From NCBI GenBank assembly GCA_016194725.1, contig JACQAW010000029.1, positions 1 to 21,493 on the forward strand: a stretch of 21,493 nt of DNA. Direction: 5' to 3'. Every line of letters starts with the position of its first letter. Within the stretch, counting starts at the first letter, position 1. The DNA is from Deltaproteobacteria bacterium (GTDB lineage Bacteria; Bdellovibrionota; UBA1018; UBA923). Shown here in pieces: positions 13,472-20,596 of the stretch. The notes beneath the pieces are model-generated. The model was not told the DNA's origin, ran no database searches, and saw only the letters and a program-made list of their open reading frames with translations. The position numbers were made by a program, and so were the translations under genes.

Positions 13472-14941
13472 TCAGGGCCGCACGATTCGCTTGAAGAACA
13501 GGTAATTCAGCGGGGTGATTTCAAAGGCCGAGACCGCGTGGCTTACCAGCGCCGCTATTTTTGGGTAATACAACGGCACGACCACCACGTCTTTCCGCAT
13601 TAGAATTTTTTGGGCCTCGGAGTAGGCCGTAAGCCTGTCCCAGACTTTGGTGGAATCACCGGCTTCGCGTACAAGCTGGTCATAAGCCGGGTTGCGCCAA
13701 CGCGTGTAGTTGTTCACGCTGGTCGAAAGCAGGACCTCCATGAAGCTCGAGGCATCTGGATAATCGGCGCCCCAGTGCCCGATATAGAGCTGCAGCCCGG
13801 AGCTCTTTAAATATTTTTTGAACTCGCCGGGCTCGACGGCATTGACCGTAACCGCAAGGCCCAGCCTGGCTTTCAGGATATCCCGAACATATTCCGCCGC
13901 CTGGGCTTGCACGCCTTTGCGGGCAACGATGCTCAACGAAGGCACATCGGTGGGACCCCGGTAACCTGCCTTCAGCACCGCCTGCCGGGCCCCGTCGATT
14001 GACGGAGGCAGCGAGGTGGCCGGATCGTAACCCGCAAGGCCTTTGGGCACCAGCGAATCGGCCGCCTGCTGTCCGCCGCTCAGTACCGCGCCGATGTTTC
14101 CTCGATCCAACGCCAAAGCGATCGCGCGGCGAAGGTTCAGGTCGGAAAGCGGCTTGAAAGCCACGTTCATGGCCAGGTAATCGACGGCCAAATAGTCGAA
14201 CTGCCTGAGCACGTCACGCGACGAGTTCGCGATGTCTTGCGTGTTCACCTCGAGCAGAGCATCGATTTTTCCGTCCTGCAAAAGCTTGCGCGCCGCCTTG
14301 TCGTCGGGTTCGATGATCGCGCGCACTTTTTCGAGCTGCGGCCTGGCGCCATAGTAGCCGGGATTGCGCTCGAAGATCATCTCGCGCCCCTGTTCCCACT
14401 TGGTCAAAAGATAAGGCCCCAGCGTAACCGGGTGCTGGGCGTTCATGGGCTCGCGCTGCGGAAACGTAACCCAAAAAGAAAGCAGCGTGGGAAAGTAAGA
14501 AACCACGCGACGCAGCTTGATCTGAATGGTTTGCGCGTCAAGCATCCGGATTCCCACGTCATCGAATTTTTTAATTTTTCCCTGGTGAAAAGCCTCGGCG
14601 TTTTTGATTTCGAAAAGATAGCTGCTGTACTCGCTGGTGTTCGAGGGCGAAAGCAGTCGATGCCAGGAATAGACGAAATCCTGGCTTTTGAGCAGCGTCC
14701 CGTCGCTCCATTTGACGCCCGGCCGCAGATAAAAAGTATAGGTCAGGCCGTCCTCAGAAACCTCCCAGCGCGCCGCCAACCCCGGCTGGGGTTGCTGGGC
14801 GCGGTCAATCTCGACCAGGCCCTCCATGATGTTCATGAGCACATAAGTCTCGTAGTTGGTGTGCGCATGAGTCCAGTCGAGCGTCGCGGGATCGGCCTGC
14901 AGCCGAAAGGTAAAAGGCTCGCCCGCCCGCGCCGCGGCCAT
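13472..14941 (-). CDS. OppA-type (SBP family 5) peptide-binding protein, start uncertain
   Basis: A periplasmic solute-binding protein of the peptide/nickel ABC type. Hallmarks are the opening FRLQADPATLDWTHAHTNYE, VLMNIMEGLVEIDRAQQPQP, LAARWEVSEDGLTYTFYLRP, GVKWSDGTLLKSQDFVYSW, the LRRAIALALDR block and the late Trp/Asp-rich GHWGADYPDASSF. Such proteins deliver oligopeptides to a permease; no permease or ATPase genes are nearby, so this is an orphan. The start is odd. The only canonical in-frame start is ATG 14941, which lacks a signal peptide. Directly upstream the frame encodes a perfect signal peptide (IIIPKILRLAFIASSFFAAM), yet has no ATG, GTG or TTG before a TAG at 15008-15010. ATG 15014, six nt after the previous gene's stop, is one base out of frame. 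Either a frameshift (natural or in the assembly) or an AUA/AUC start is implied. Confidence 0.8.
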   Translation of the reverse strand: MAAARAGEPFTFRLQADPATLDWTHAHTNYETYVLMNIMEGLVEIDRAQQPQPGLAARWEVSEDGLTYTFYLRPGVKWSDGTLLKSQDFVYSWHRLLSPSNTSEYSSYLFEIKNAEAFHQGKIKKFDDVGIRMLDAQTIQIKLRRVVSYFPTLLSFWVTFPQREPMNAQHPVTLGPYLLTKWEQGREMIFERNPGYYGARPQLEKVRAIIEPDDKAARKLLQDGKIDALLEVNTQDIANSSRDVLRQFDYLAVDYLAMNVAFKPLSDLNLRRAIALALDRGNIGAVLSGGQQAADSLVPKGLAGYDPATSLPPSIDGARQAVLKAGYRGPTDVPSLSIVARKGVQAQAAEYVRDILKARLGLAVTVNAVEPGEFKKYLKSSGLQLYIGHWGADYPDASSFMEVLLSTSVNNYTRWRNPAYDQLVREAGDSTKVWDRLTAYSEAQKILMRKDVVVVPLYYPKIAALVSHAVSAFEITPLNYLFFKRIVRP

Positions 14942-15020
14942 TGCTGCAAAGAAAGACGACGCGATGAAGGCGAGCCTGAGTATCTTGGGTATGATGATGC
15001 TTAGATACTACCATACAAGA

Positions 15021-15338
15021 TCAATAGGTGGCACCAGGCCCGCCCGAGGCTCCCGACATGCCCGAAGCACCTGACATTCCTGAAGCACCCGACATTCCCG
15101 ATGCCCCCGATGCGGGGTTGCGCGTGCCATCGGGGCCGATGGGCCCGGGAGTAATAGGATCAGGGTTTGCGCCAGGATTGGTCGGCGCGGATGGATTTAC
15201 CGTGCCGCCCGATGCGGGATTATCAAGTTCCGTATCGTTGCCCGTTGTCGTTGCCGTGGACGTCTGCGCAAAGCCGTTTACGCCGGCCAGAAACCCGCCG
15301 AGCGCCAAAAACGCGAACACCTGCTTCATGACTTTCAT
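15021..15338 (-). CDS. Secreted low-complexity Gly/Ser/Pro repeat protein
   Basis: A 105-residue protein with a clear signal peptide (MKVMKQVFAFLALGGFLAGV, cleavage near GFAQ). The mature part is disordered: a Thr/Asn-rich start, a Pro/Gly section (NPSAPTNPGANPDPITPG), and a C-terminal run of three GASGMS hexapeptides ending in GATY. It is encoded by an 18-bp tandem repeat at 15046-15117. A strong ribosome site (AAGGAGG) lies four nt before ATG 15338. The opposite strand is also open across the repeat, but lacks such signals. It precedes the OppA-like gene, with six nt between its stop and the out-of-frame ATG 15014, so the two are probably co-transcribed. Function is unknown; it resembles small exported spacer or surface proteins. 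Confidence 0.7.
   Translation of the reverse strand: MKVMKQVFAFLALGGFLAGVNGFAQTSTATTTGNDTELDNPASGGTVNPSAPTNPGANPDPITPGPIGPDGTRNPASGASGMSGASGMSGASGMSGASGGPGATY
15046..15117. repeat. Four imperfect 18-bp tandem repeats
   Basis: Units at 15046-15063, 15064-15081, 15082-15099 and 15100-15117 share a GAnGCnCCnGAcATTCCc pattern; the fourth is the most diverged. On the minus strand they encode the GASGMS hexapeptides. Such an array can vary in copy number by slippage without breaking frame. Confidence 0.75.
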
Positions 15339-15409
15339 GATGCCTCCTTGGCCTGAACACTAGCAAAGCGCACGCCGCGCCCGGCGAGCGACCGGCAATG
15401 TAACTTCAT

Positions 15410-15423
15410 TTGATTTATATCAA
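15410..15423. promoter_or_regulatory. Perfect FNR/CRP-family operator-like palindrome
   Basis: TTGAT-TTAT-ATCAA matches the classical FNR consensus (TTGAT-N4-ATCAA) exactly, and one more T/A pair extends each arm to TTTGAT...ATCAAA. It lies in the 121-bp divergent gap between the Gly/Ser repeat gene (-) and the Rad52/Erf-like gene (+). For the plus gene it overlaps a possible -35 (TTGATT, 15410-15415) that is 18 nt from an extended -10 (TGCTAGAAA, 15431-15439), so binding there would more likely repress. For the minus gene it is 72 nt upstream of the start. No FNR-type regulator gene is in the window. Confidence 0.5.
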
Positions 15424-15439
15424 ACCGTTCTGCTAGAAA
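15410..15439 (+). promoter_or_regulatory. Candidate promoter of the Rad52/Erf-like gene
   Basis: TTGATT (15410-15415), 18-nt spacer, then TAGAAA (15434-15439) preceded by TGC, an extended -10. The ribosome site AAGGAGG follows a short leader before ATG 15461. The -35 lies inside the FNR-like palindrome. Confidence 0.4.
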
Positions 15440-15460
15440 AATCCAAGGAGGATTTCCGCC

Positions 15461-16069
15461 ATGAGTAAAATTCACAAAACCGCCAAAGGCACCGAGCTGC
15501 CGTTGCTCAATCTGCGGGGCCGCGATTACCTCGAGGTGAAATATCGCCTGGTCTGGTTTCGCGAAGAGCATCCGAACTGGTCGATTGAAACCGAGTTTAT
15601 TTCCGTGACGCCCACCGCGGCCTGCGCCAAAGCCCTGGTGCGCGACGAACGCGGCCGCGTAATCGCCACCTCGCACAAGTTCGAAAACGAGCACGGCTTT
15701 CCCGACTTTCTCGAAAAAGCCGAAACCGGCGCGATTGGCCGGGCCTTGGCCCTCATTGGCTACGGCACTCAGTTCTGCGCCGACGAGCTCGACGAAGGCG
15801 ACCGAATCGTCGATTCGCCGGTCGGGGCGGGCAAGGCATCCGGAAACGTGCCGGACGAGCCCGGTGACTACCTAGTGCCGTTTGGCCGAAAGTTTCGGGG
15901 TAAAAAAGTACGCGACATTCCCCGCGCCGATGTTGAGAGCTACCTGAATTGGCTCGAGGCCGACGCGCTTAAAAAAGGAACACCGCTTTCGCTTGAAGCC
16001 AAGCTGCTCAAGCAGGCGGTGGAACGATACTACGAAAGCGCTGCGCTTCCGACCGATAAGGCAAGCTGA
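15461..16069 (+). CDS. Rad52/Erf-like single-strand annealing protein fused to a DUF3820-like domain
   Basis: A 202-residue soluble protein in two parts. Residues about 15-115 resemble the Erf/Rad52-type single-strand DNA annealing proteins: strand GRDYLEVKYRLVWFRE, FISVTPTAACAKALVRDERG, and the helical signature FLEKAETGAIGRALALIGYG, which in this group packs the ring. After a Pro/Gly linker, residues about 140-195 (LVPFGRKFRGKKVRDIP, YLNWLEADALKKGTP) look like the DUF3820 / exonuclease X C-terminal type, where P-F-G-K-x-x-G-K is the hallmark. Such proteins pair homologous single strands in repair or phage recombination. Here no phage genes are nearby, so it may be a host repair protein. AAGGAGG lies nine nt before ATG 15461. 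Family assignment is by motif memory, not search. Confidence 0.6.
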   Translation: MSKIHKTAKGTELPLLNLRGRDYLEVKYRLVWFREEHPNWSIETEFISVTPTAACAKALVRDERGRVIATSHKFENEHGFPDFLEKAETGAIGRALALIGYGTQFCADELDEGDRIVDSPVGAGKASGNVPDEPGDYLVPFGRKFRGKKVRDIPRADVESYLNWLEADALKKGTPLSLEAKLLKQAVERYYESAALPTDKAS

Positions 16070-16079
16070 AGGAAGACGG

Positions 16080-16108
16080 CGGGGCACCCGGACTGCCTCT
16101 CTGCCCCG
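16080..16108. terminator. Hairpin between convergent genes, probable bidirectional terminator
   Basis: CGGGGCA (16080-16086) pairs with TGCCCCG (16102-16108) around a 15-nt loop, in the 42-bp gap where the Rad52/Erf-like gene (+) and the DAHP synthase gene (-) converge. A short GGCTTTAC follows on the plus strand; there is no long T-run. Confidence 0.5.
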
Positions 16109-16111
16109 GCT

Positions 16112-17212
16112 TTACTGCAGTCCCCTACGCTTCTGAAAAGCTTCGCGCACGATGCGCACGTCTTCCAGAAAGCTGCCCAGCTCATTCAGCTGCAGGGCCT
16201 GCGACCCGTCGCAGAGCGCCTTGTCGGGCGCGGGGTGAAAGTCGACCAGCACCATATTGGCGCCCGCAATCACGCCCTGCGCGGTGGCGTGCTGCAAATC
16301 GAGCAGCCCGTCGGGCCCCTGGTCGCGCTTGCCCACGGAATGCGAGGGGTCAATGCACACGGGCATGCGGGTCAGGCGGCGCACAACGGGCACGTGCGAG
16401 AAATCGACCAGGTTGCGGTGCGGGTCGCCCAGGTGCGACTTCACGCCGCGCAGGCAAAACACGATGTTGCGATTGCCTTCGCTGGCGATGTACTCGCAGG
16501 CGTTCAGCGATTCCTCGAGCGTGATTCCCATGCCTCGCTTGACCAGCACCGGAAACTGCTTTTGCTGGCCCACGAGCTTGAGCAGCTCGAAGTTCTGCGC
16601 GTTGCGCGTGCCGATTTGCAGCATGACGCCGGTGGGATTGCCCGCGCTTTCGAGGGCGGTCCTGATTTCATCGATCTGGCCCTCGTGCACCACCTCCATG
16701 GCGATGACCTTGATGCCGTATTTTCCGGCGAGCTCGAAAACGTAGGGCAGACATTTTTTTCCGTGACCCTGAAAGTCATAGGGGCTCGTGCGGGGTTTGT
16801 AGGCGCCCATTCGCGTGGTGGTCAGGCCATGCTCTTTGAGCGCCGCCATCATTTTTTCGACATGCGCCGGCGTATCGACGGCGCAGAGGCCTGCAAAAAC
16901 ATGACACGAGTTCTGATCGAAGGTGACGCCATTGTAAACGAACCCCACGGCATCGGCCTGCGACTTGTGGCGGCCCAGGATGCGGTATTTTTCCGAAATT
17001 CGCACCACGCGCTCGACGCCCGGAAACTGCTCGATCGTCTCGCGCGGAAAGTTGTCCACCTTTCCTAAAAGATAAATCTCGGTCAGGCTGCGGCTGGCGC
17101 CCTGCACGCTGTGCATCTCGGCCCGCACCTCGGGCTGGCGCGCGATGAATTCCAGGGCGCTTTTTACCTCAGGGCCTTTAGGGTCGATTTCGGAATTGAA
17201 GATGATGATCAT
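16112..17212 (-). CDS. aroF: 3-deoxy-7-phosphoheptulonate (DAHP) synthase, type I-beta
   Basis: A 366-residue enzyme that condenses phosphoenolpyruvate and erythrose 4-phosphate in the first step of the shikimate pathway, in the cytosol. Residues about 1-75 form the ferredoxin-like regulatory domain of the I-beta subgroup. The TIM-barrel part has all expected motifs: metal-binding Cys110 in FAGLCAVD (usually AGPC), MGAYKPRTSPYDFQG for PEP/phosphate binding, VLVKRGM, VFCLRGVKSH, and DPSHSVGKRD near the end. ATG 17212 is preferred since GGGAAGG is eight nt upstream; GTG 17221 is in frame. No other aromatic-pathway gene is next to it, so it is a stand-alone unit. The L for P in the AGLC motif is a small departure. 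The symbol follows common naming for this subfamily; aroG or aroA(G) would be equally acceptable. Confidence 0.93.
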   Translation of the reverse strand: MIIIFNSEIDPKGPEVKSALEFIARQPEVRAEMHSVQGASRSLTEIYLLGKVDNFPRETIEQFPGVERVVRISEKYRILGRHKSQADAVGFVYNGVTFDQNSCHVFAGLCAVDTPAHVEKMMAALKEHGLTTTRMGAYKPRTSPYDFQGHGKKCLPYVFELAGKYGIKVIAMEVVHEGQIDEIRTALESAGNPTGVMLQIGTRNAQNFELLKLVGQQKQFPVLVKRGMGITLEESLNACEYIASEGNRNIVFCLRGVKSHLGDPHRNLVDFSHVPVVRRLTRMPVCIDPSHSVGKRDQGPDGLLDLQHATAQGVIAGANMVLVDFHPAPDKALCDGSQALQLNELGSFLEDVRIVREAFQKRRGLQ

Positions 17213-17451
17213 GGGGGTCACCTTCCCATCATTTTCTTCGGAAATCGATCAGTTTTCCAAGCAACCCATCGACCAAGAGCCTGCCAGTGTCCAGCCAAAC
17301 ATAGTCATCTCGAAAGTCAGTTCCAGCCATGCAAAGCAACCGGTCGGTTGCGGCGTCTCGACTTCCAACGTGATTTCAATGGAACAGCCCTGCTTAAAAT
17401 TGGTCACCTGCTGGCATTGGACTTGCGATTCTACTACCTCGGGAGAGAGAT
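17213..17451. other. Divergent intergenic region with a 16-nt palindrome
   Basis: About 240 bases between DAHP synthase (-) and the Lcl-like gene (+), with no gene I can support. GCAACCG-GT-CGGTTGC (17336-17351) has perfect 7-bp arms with two bases between and could be an operator for either gene. No strong -35/-10 pair was found in either direction. Confidence 0.4.
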
Positions 17452-18996
17452 ATGAAGTCATGCAGTCACGCCCTGCTGGGCGCCTTCGGTGCGCTGCTTA
17501 TCGCGTTTCCGGCGCCTGCCGTTGCCGACGGTGAAGCGCAGGTAAATATTCCGTTCCTGAAAACCGATGGCGTGGCGACGGCTCCGCTTGGTGCGTTCGA
17601 GGGAAAAAAATCCGGTTTTACCTACAGTGTGCGCTTCGAGAAATATTCGCCGCGCGTGAAATGCGAGGTCAAAACCAGCTGGGACAGCAAAGAGACCGCG
17701 CATTATTGGATAGGGTATACCGACGACAACTGCCCGCCTGAAGACAAACCACAGTATTGCAAATCATTTGCCGAACATATGCCCGAACAAGCATACATCG
17801 GCCCCGAGCACAAAGACTTCCATTCGTGCGACACCGAACAGACGCATGCCTGGGTGGATACGGTAAAGAGGCCAAACGAGGGTCCCGACTTCGTCATGCG
17901 CCATACCCCCTACACTGAAGACGGACCCTATCAGAAAGAAGTGCGTGTCGCGAAAATGGGGATGCCGATCGTCAACATGAAGGTCGTGGACAAAGACGTG
18001 AAGTTTCAGGCCACCAAACTGGATGCGGTCAGCATGAACCAGGCAGCCTGCGTTATTGGGCAGCAAAAGGAATTCGAAAAGCTGATGCGCCTGCCAAATA
18101 TGGCGGCGTTCCTGAACTCAATTCCGATCAAGCAGGTGGAATTTCGGGTGAAAGACCTTCAGACTTCAGCCCAAACCAAGCCCGACGAGAAGCTCTTCAA
18201 TCTTGCCTTTTCCATCGACGGTCCCGTTCTCAAGCTCAATTCAATCATCAACGCTGATGGCGCCTGCGTCGGATTGCAAGCCAACGAAGCTCTTGCGGCC
18301 AAGGGCGGAATTTCCTACCCCAGCTTGTTCAGCCAGCTTACCGACCTCAAGAAAAAACGCGATTTTGTCATGCTCCATGCCGTCAACAAAACTCTGCCGG
18401 CGGCGGAAGACAAACCAGGCGAAGCAAAGGACTGCCGCAATAGCATGGAACCTGTAATCTGCCAGGATCAGCAAAGCCAGCTTGAAGCAGTGTCCCGAAT
18501 TCTTGCAAGCAGCTCGGAGTCAAACCCATCGTTATCCCCTGCGTGCCGTTCTTTCGAGAGTCTGCATGAAGTTCCAGAAAAAACAATCTGCCACACCTCC
18601 GCTGGAAATTATGCACGTTTCCAGTTGGTCAAGAGGACAAAAGTAGGCCATGAGGTTTGGAAAGACCTGAAATCCGGCCTCCTCTGGAGTGATTCCATGG
18701 AAGGTGTATCTGACGGACACGTTGCCCTGAAAACCTGTGGAAGCATCGAATTCGCCGATTTCCGCGGGAATCTGTCCAGCCCCGCCTTTTTCCTGCCCGA
18801 CGTCAAAGAATTCGCTGTGGCCGAAGCAAATGGATTTCGCGAAGTTGTTCGCAATGCGTATTTTGGAACGCACTGGTTGATGGTCGCCTCAAGGGCTCAC
18901 GAGGGTTACCCGACCGGATCGTATACCGGGTCCGAAGTAGAAACCGAATTATCCAATAAATCTCCTGCCCACTTCGTCGTGTGCGTCGGACGCTGA
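17452..18996 (+). CDS. Secreted protein with Lcl/DUF1566-like C-terminal domain
   Basis: A 514-residue exported protein. The signal peptide is clear (MKSCSHALLGAFGALLIAF, cleavage at AVA-DG). The N-terminal two-thirds is a Cys-rich extracytoplasmic region (KCEVKTSW, DDNCPPEDKPQYCKSF, HSCDTE, KDCRNSMEPVICQDQ) that I do not recognise. The last 130 residues follow the Lcl / DUF1566 plan: WKDLKSGLLWSDSMEGV, a Cys in LKTCGS, then FFLPDVKEFAVAE in place of the usual WRLPTxxEL, and a closing FVVCVGR. These domains occur in surface and lectin-like exported proteins. GGGAGAGA lies a few nt before ATG 17452. It stands alone after a divergent promoter region. The N-terminal function is unknown. Confidence 0.7.
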   Translation: MKSCSHALLGAFGALLIAFPAPAVADGEAQVNIPFLKTDGVATAPLGAFEGKKSGFTYSVRFEKYSPRVKCEVKTSWDSKETAHYWIGYTDDNCPPEDKPQYCKSFAEHMPEQAYIGPEHKDFHSCDTEQTHAWVDTVKRPNEGPDFVMRHTPYTEDGPYQKEVRVAKMGMPIVNMKVVDKDVKFQATKLDAVSMNQAACVIGQQKEFEKLMRLPNMAAFLNSIPIKQVEFRVKDLQTSAQTKPDEKLFNLAFSIDGPVLKLNSIINADGACVGLQANEALAAKGGISYPSLFSQLTDLKKKRDFVMLHAVNKTLPAAEDKPGEAKDCRNSMEPVICQDQQSQLEAVSRILASSSESNPSLSPACRSFESLHEVPEKTICHTSAGNYARFQLVKRTKVGHEVWKDLKSGLLWSDSMEGVSDGHVALKTCGSIEFADFRGNLSSPAFFLPDVKEFAVAEANGFREVVRNAYFGTHWLMVASRAHEGYPTGSYTGSEVETELSNKSPAHFVVCVGR

Positions 18997-19044
18997 GCGC
19001 ACACTATGAAGATCCTGCTCCTGTCTTTTTGGCCCGAAATCGGC

Positions 19045-19050
19045 TAGGCT
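19045..19050 (+). promoter_or_regulatory. -10-like hexamer 7 nt before the DUF2461 start
   Basis: TAGGCT at 19045-19050, then seven nt, then ATG 19058, with no Shine-Dalgarno between. This spacing would place the transcript start at or near the ATG. No -35 is evident. Confidence 0.35.
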
Positions 19051-19057
19051 GCGGTCC

Positions 19058-19870
19058 ATGAAAAAAGCCTCGGCCTTTTCCAAGCAAACAATCGATTTTC
19101 TCGCCAAGGCAGGGCGCCAGAAGAGCCCGCTTTGGCTGGACAAAAACCGCCCGGAGTTCGAAAAGGTGGTGCTCGCACCGTTGAAAAACCTGGCCGGGCA
19201 CCTCAAAACCGAGCTGCAGCCCCTGGCCCGCGATTACCGGTTTCCGCAAAAGGGAATTGGCCGGCTCAAGCGCCCCGCGCCTTGGGCTGCCGAACATGGC
19301 GGTCATCTTTACAGAAACTGGATGACTTACTCCGCCTCGGTGCCTCGGACCTCGCGTTTTGAGCACAATCCGAATTTGTTTTTCATGATCGACACCACCG
19401 ACCCCAAGGACACGGTGCTGGTGGCCGGCGGGCTATACATGCCGTCGTCCAAACAGCTGCGCGCGCTGCGCGAAGCCATCGCGGTCAATGCCACGGCGTT
19501 CGAGCAGCTTTTTGCCACCAAAGAGTTTTCCCGCTGCTTTCCAGGCGGATTTTCGGACGAAAGAATCTCGAGTCGCCCGCCGCGCGGCTTTGACCCGAAT
19601 CATCCCCGAATGCCTTGGCTCAAGCTGCAGGCTTTTTTCGTGTGGAAGCCCTACACGCGGCGCGAGTTCACGTCGCGCGACTTTCCAAGGCTCGTGGCGC
19701 GCGATTTCAAGCAGATCCTGCGCCTCAACGCGCTGCTCGACCAGGTGATTCGGGGCTACTCGCCCAAGACCTTGCCCGTGAAGACCAAAGCCCAGCAGAA
19801 GGCCGCGACCTCCGAGCTGCTGGAACGCTTGGCCGACGTAGAGGCACCTCGACGTCCGATGGACTTCTAG
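19058..19870 (+). CDS. DUF2461 family protein
   Basis: A 270-residue cytosolic protein of the DUF2461 (TIGR02453) family. The family pattern is visible: an opening FSKQTIDFLAKAGRQKSP with LWLDKNRPEFEKVVLAPLK, a middle RTSRFEHNPNLFFMID, VLVAGGLYMPSSKQLRALRE, and the late RGFDPNHPRMPWLKLQAFFVW. Its function in the family is unknown. It is somewhat longer than typical members (about 220 residues) because of a Lys/Ala-rich C-terminal tail (KTKAQQKAATSELLERLADV). No ribosome site precedes ATG 19058, but TAGGCT lies seven nt upstream. The HAD phosphatase gene follows after 25 nt on the same strand. Confidence 0.82.
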   Translation: MKKASAFSKQTIDFLAKAGRQKSPLWLDKNRPEFEKVVLAPLKNLAGHLKTELQPLARDYRFPQKGIGRLKRPAPWAAEHGGHLYRNWMTYSASVPRTSRFEHNPNLFFMIDTTDPKDTVLVAGGLYMPSSKQLRALREAIAVNATAFEQLFATKEFSRCFPGGFSDERISSRPPRGFDPNHPRMPWLKLQAFFVWKPYTRREFTSRDFPRLVARDFKQILRLNALLDQVIRGYSPKTLPVKTKAQQKAATSELLERLADVEAPRRPMDF

Positions 19871-19895
19871 CCCGCAGCGTGAGAGACACTCGGTT

Positions 19896-20543
19896 ATGAA
19901 CTATTGGGCCTTTGACCTGGACGGCACGCTGGTCGATTCCTTTTCGCATTACTTCAAAATCCTGGATGTCATTTTTCAGGACCATGGCGCCCGGTTTTCG
20001 CCCGAGCACCGCCATACAGCGCTGACTCAGCCGATTCCTGATTTTTTTGAAAAGCACCTAGGCAAGGCTGCGGTAGAACCCGCCATCGAAAAGCTAACCA
20101 AGGTCAGCACCAAGGACGCGGAACAGATTCATCCGTTTGATGGCATCACCACGGCCGTCGAACATCTGGTCAGCAGCGGCGCCAAAGTCGCGGTCTGGAC
20201 CAACCGCGACCTGATTTCGGCCGAGCTGATCCTGAAACACACCAAGCTCAAGCGCCTGGCCGAGATTTGCATCAGCGGCACCTGCGTCGTACAGCGCAAG
20301 CCGAGCGCCGAAGGCTTGCTCAAAATCAGCAGCCGCTTCGGCTGCCATGCCCGCGATATCACTGTTGTCGGCGACCACGAACACGACGTGCAAGCGGCCA
20401 AGTCGGTAGGCGCCCGAGCTGTGCGTGCGAGCTGGCATTCCTACTGGACGGTCGAGCGCTGCACCCAAGCTGACGCTCAGTTCTACACCGTGCCCGAATT
20501 TACAGCTTGGGTTCAGTCCCGAAAGCAATCCCGCCTGAATTAG
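19896..20543 (+). CDS. HAD-superfamily hydrolase (phosphoglycolate-phosphatase-like)
   Basis: A 215-residue soluble phosphatase. Motif I (FDLDGTLVDS) puts the nucleophile at Asp7 and the acid/base at Asp9. Motif II Thr is in VAVWTNRD, the motif III Lys in RKPSAEG, and motif IV acids in VVGDHEHDVQAAKS. A helical cap lies between motifs I and II, as in the Gph/PGMB class. The substrate cannot be told; phosphoglycolate or a nucleotide are typical guesses. It follows DUF2461 closely and may share its transcript. The ribosome site is weak (GAGAG, about 10 nt upstream of ATG 19896). Confidence 0.87.
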   Translation: MNYWAFDLDGTLVDSFSHYFKILDVIFQDHGARFSPEHRHTALTQPIPDFFEKHLGKAAVEPAIEKLTKVSTKDAEQIHPFDGITTAVEHLVSSGAKVAVWTNRDLISAELILKHTKLKRLAEICISGTCVVQRKPSAEGLLKISSRFGCHARDITVVGDHEHDVQAAKSVGARAVRASWHSYWTVERCTQADAQFYTVPEFTAWVQSRKQSRLN

Positions 20544-20559
20544 TCAAGTTTTAACGCCC

Positions 20560-20588
20560 TTGATAAAAACACTCAACTTTGTTACGCT
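20560..20588 (+). promoter_or_regulatory. Candidate promoter giving a near-leaderless transcript
   Basis: TTGATA (20560-20565), 17-nt spacer, TACGCT (20583-20588), then eight nt to ATG 20597. The spacing is ideal for a sigma-70-type promoter, and the start point would fall at or just before the ATG. No Shine-Dalgarno is present. Confidence 0.4.
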
Positions 20589-20596
20589 TTCGCGCC

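Noticed and set aside
14237..15004. 255-codon plus-strand open frame opposite the OppA-like gene
   Set aside because: Antisense of a recognised family; no start signals.
15028..15363. Plus-strand Pro/Ala/Asp repeat frame over the Gly/Ser repeat gene
   Set aside because: No ribosome site or signal peptide; the minus strand has both. The 18-bp repeat keeps both strands open.
16235..17068. 277-codon plus-strand open frame opposite DAHP synthase
   Set aside because: Antisense of a fully conserved enzyme; His-rich shadow translation.
20544..20563. Inverted repeat TCAAG...CTTGA after the HAD gene
   Set aside because: Only 5 bp, AT-rich and overlapping the candidate promoter; too weak for a terminator.
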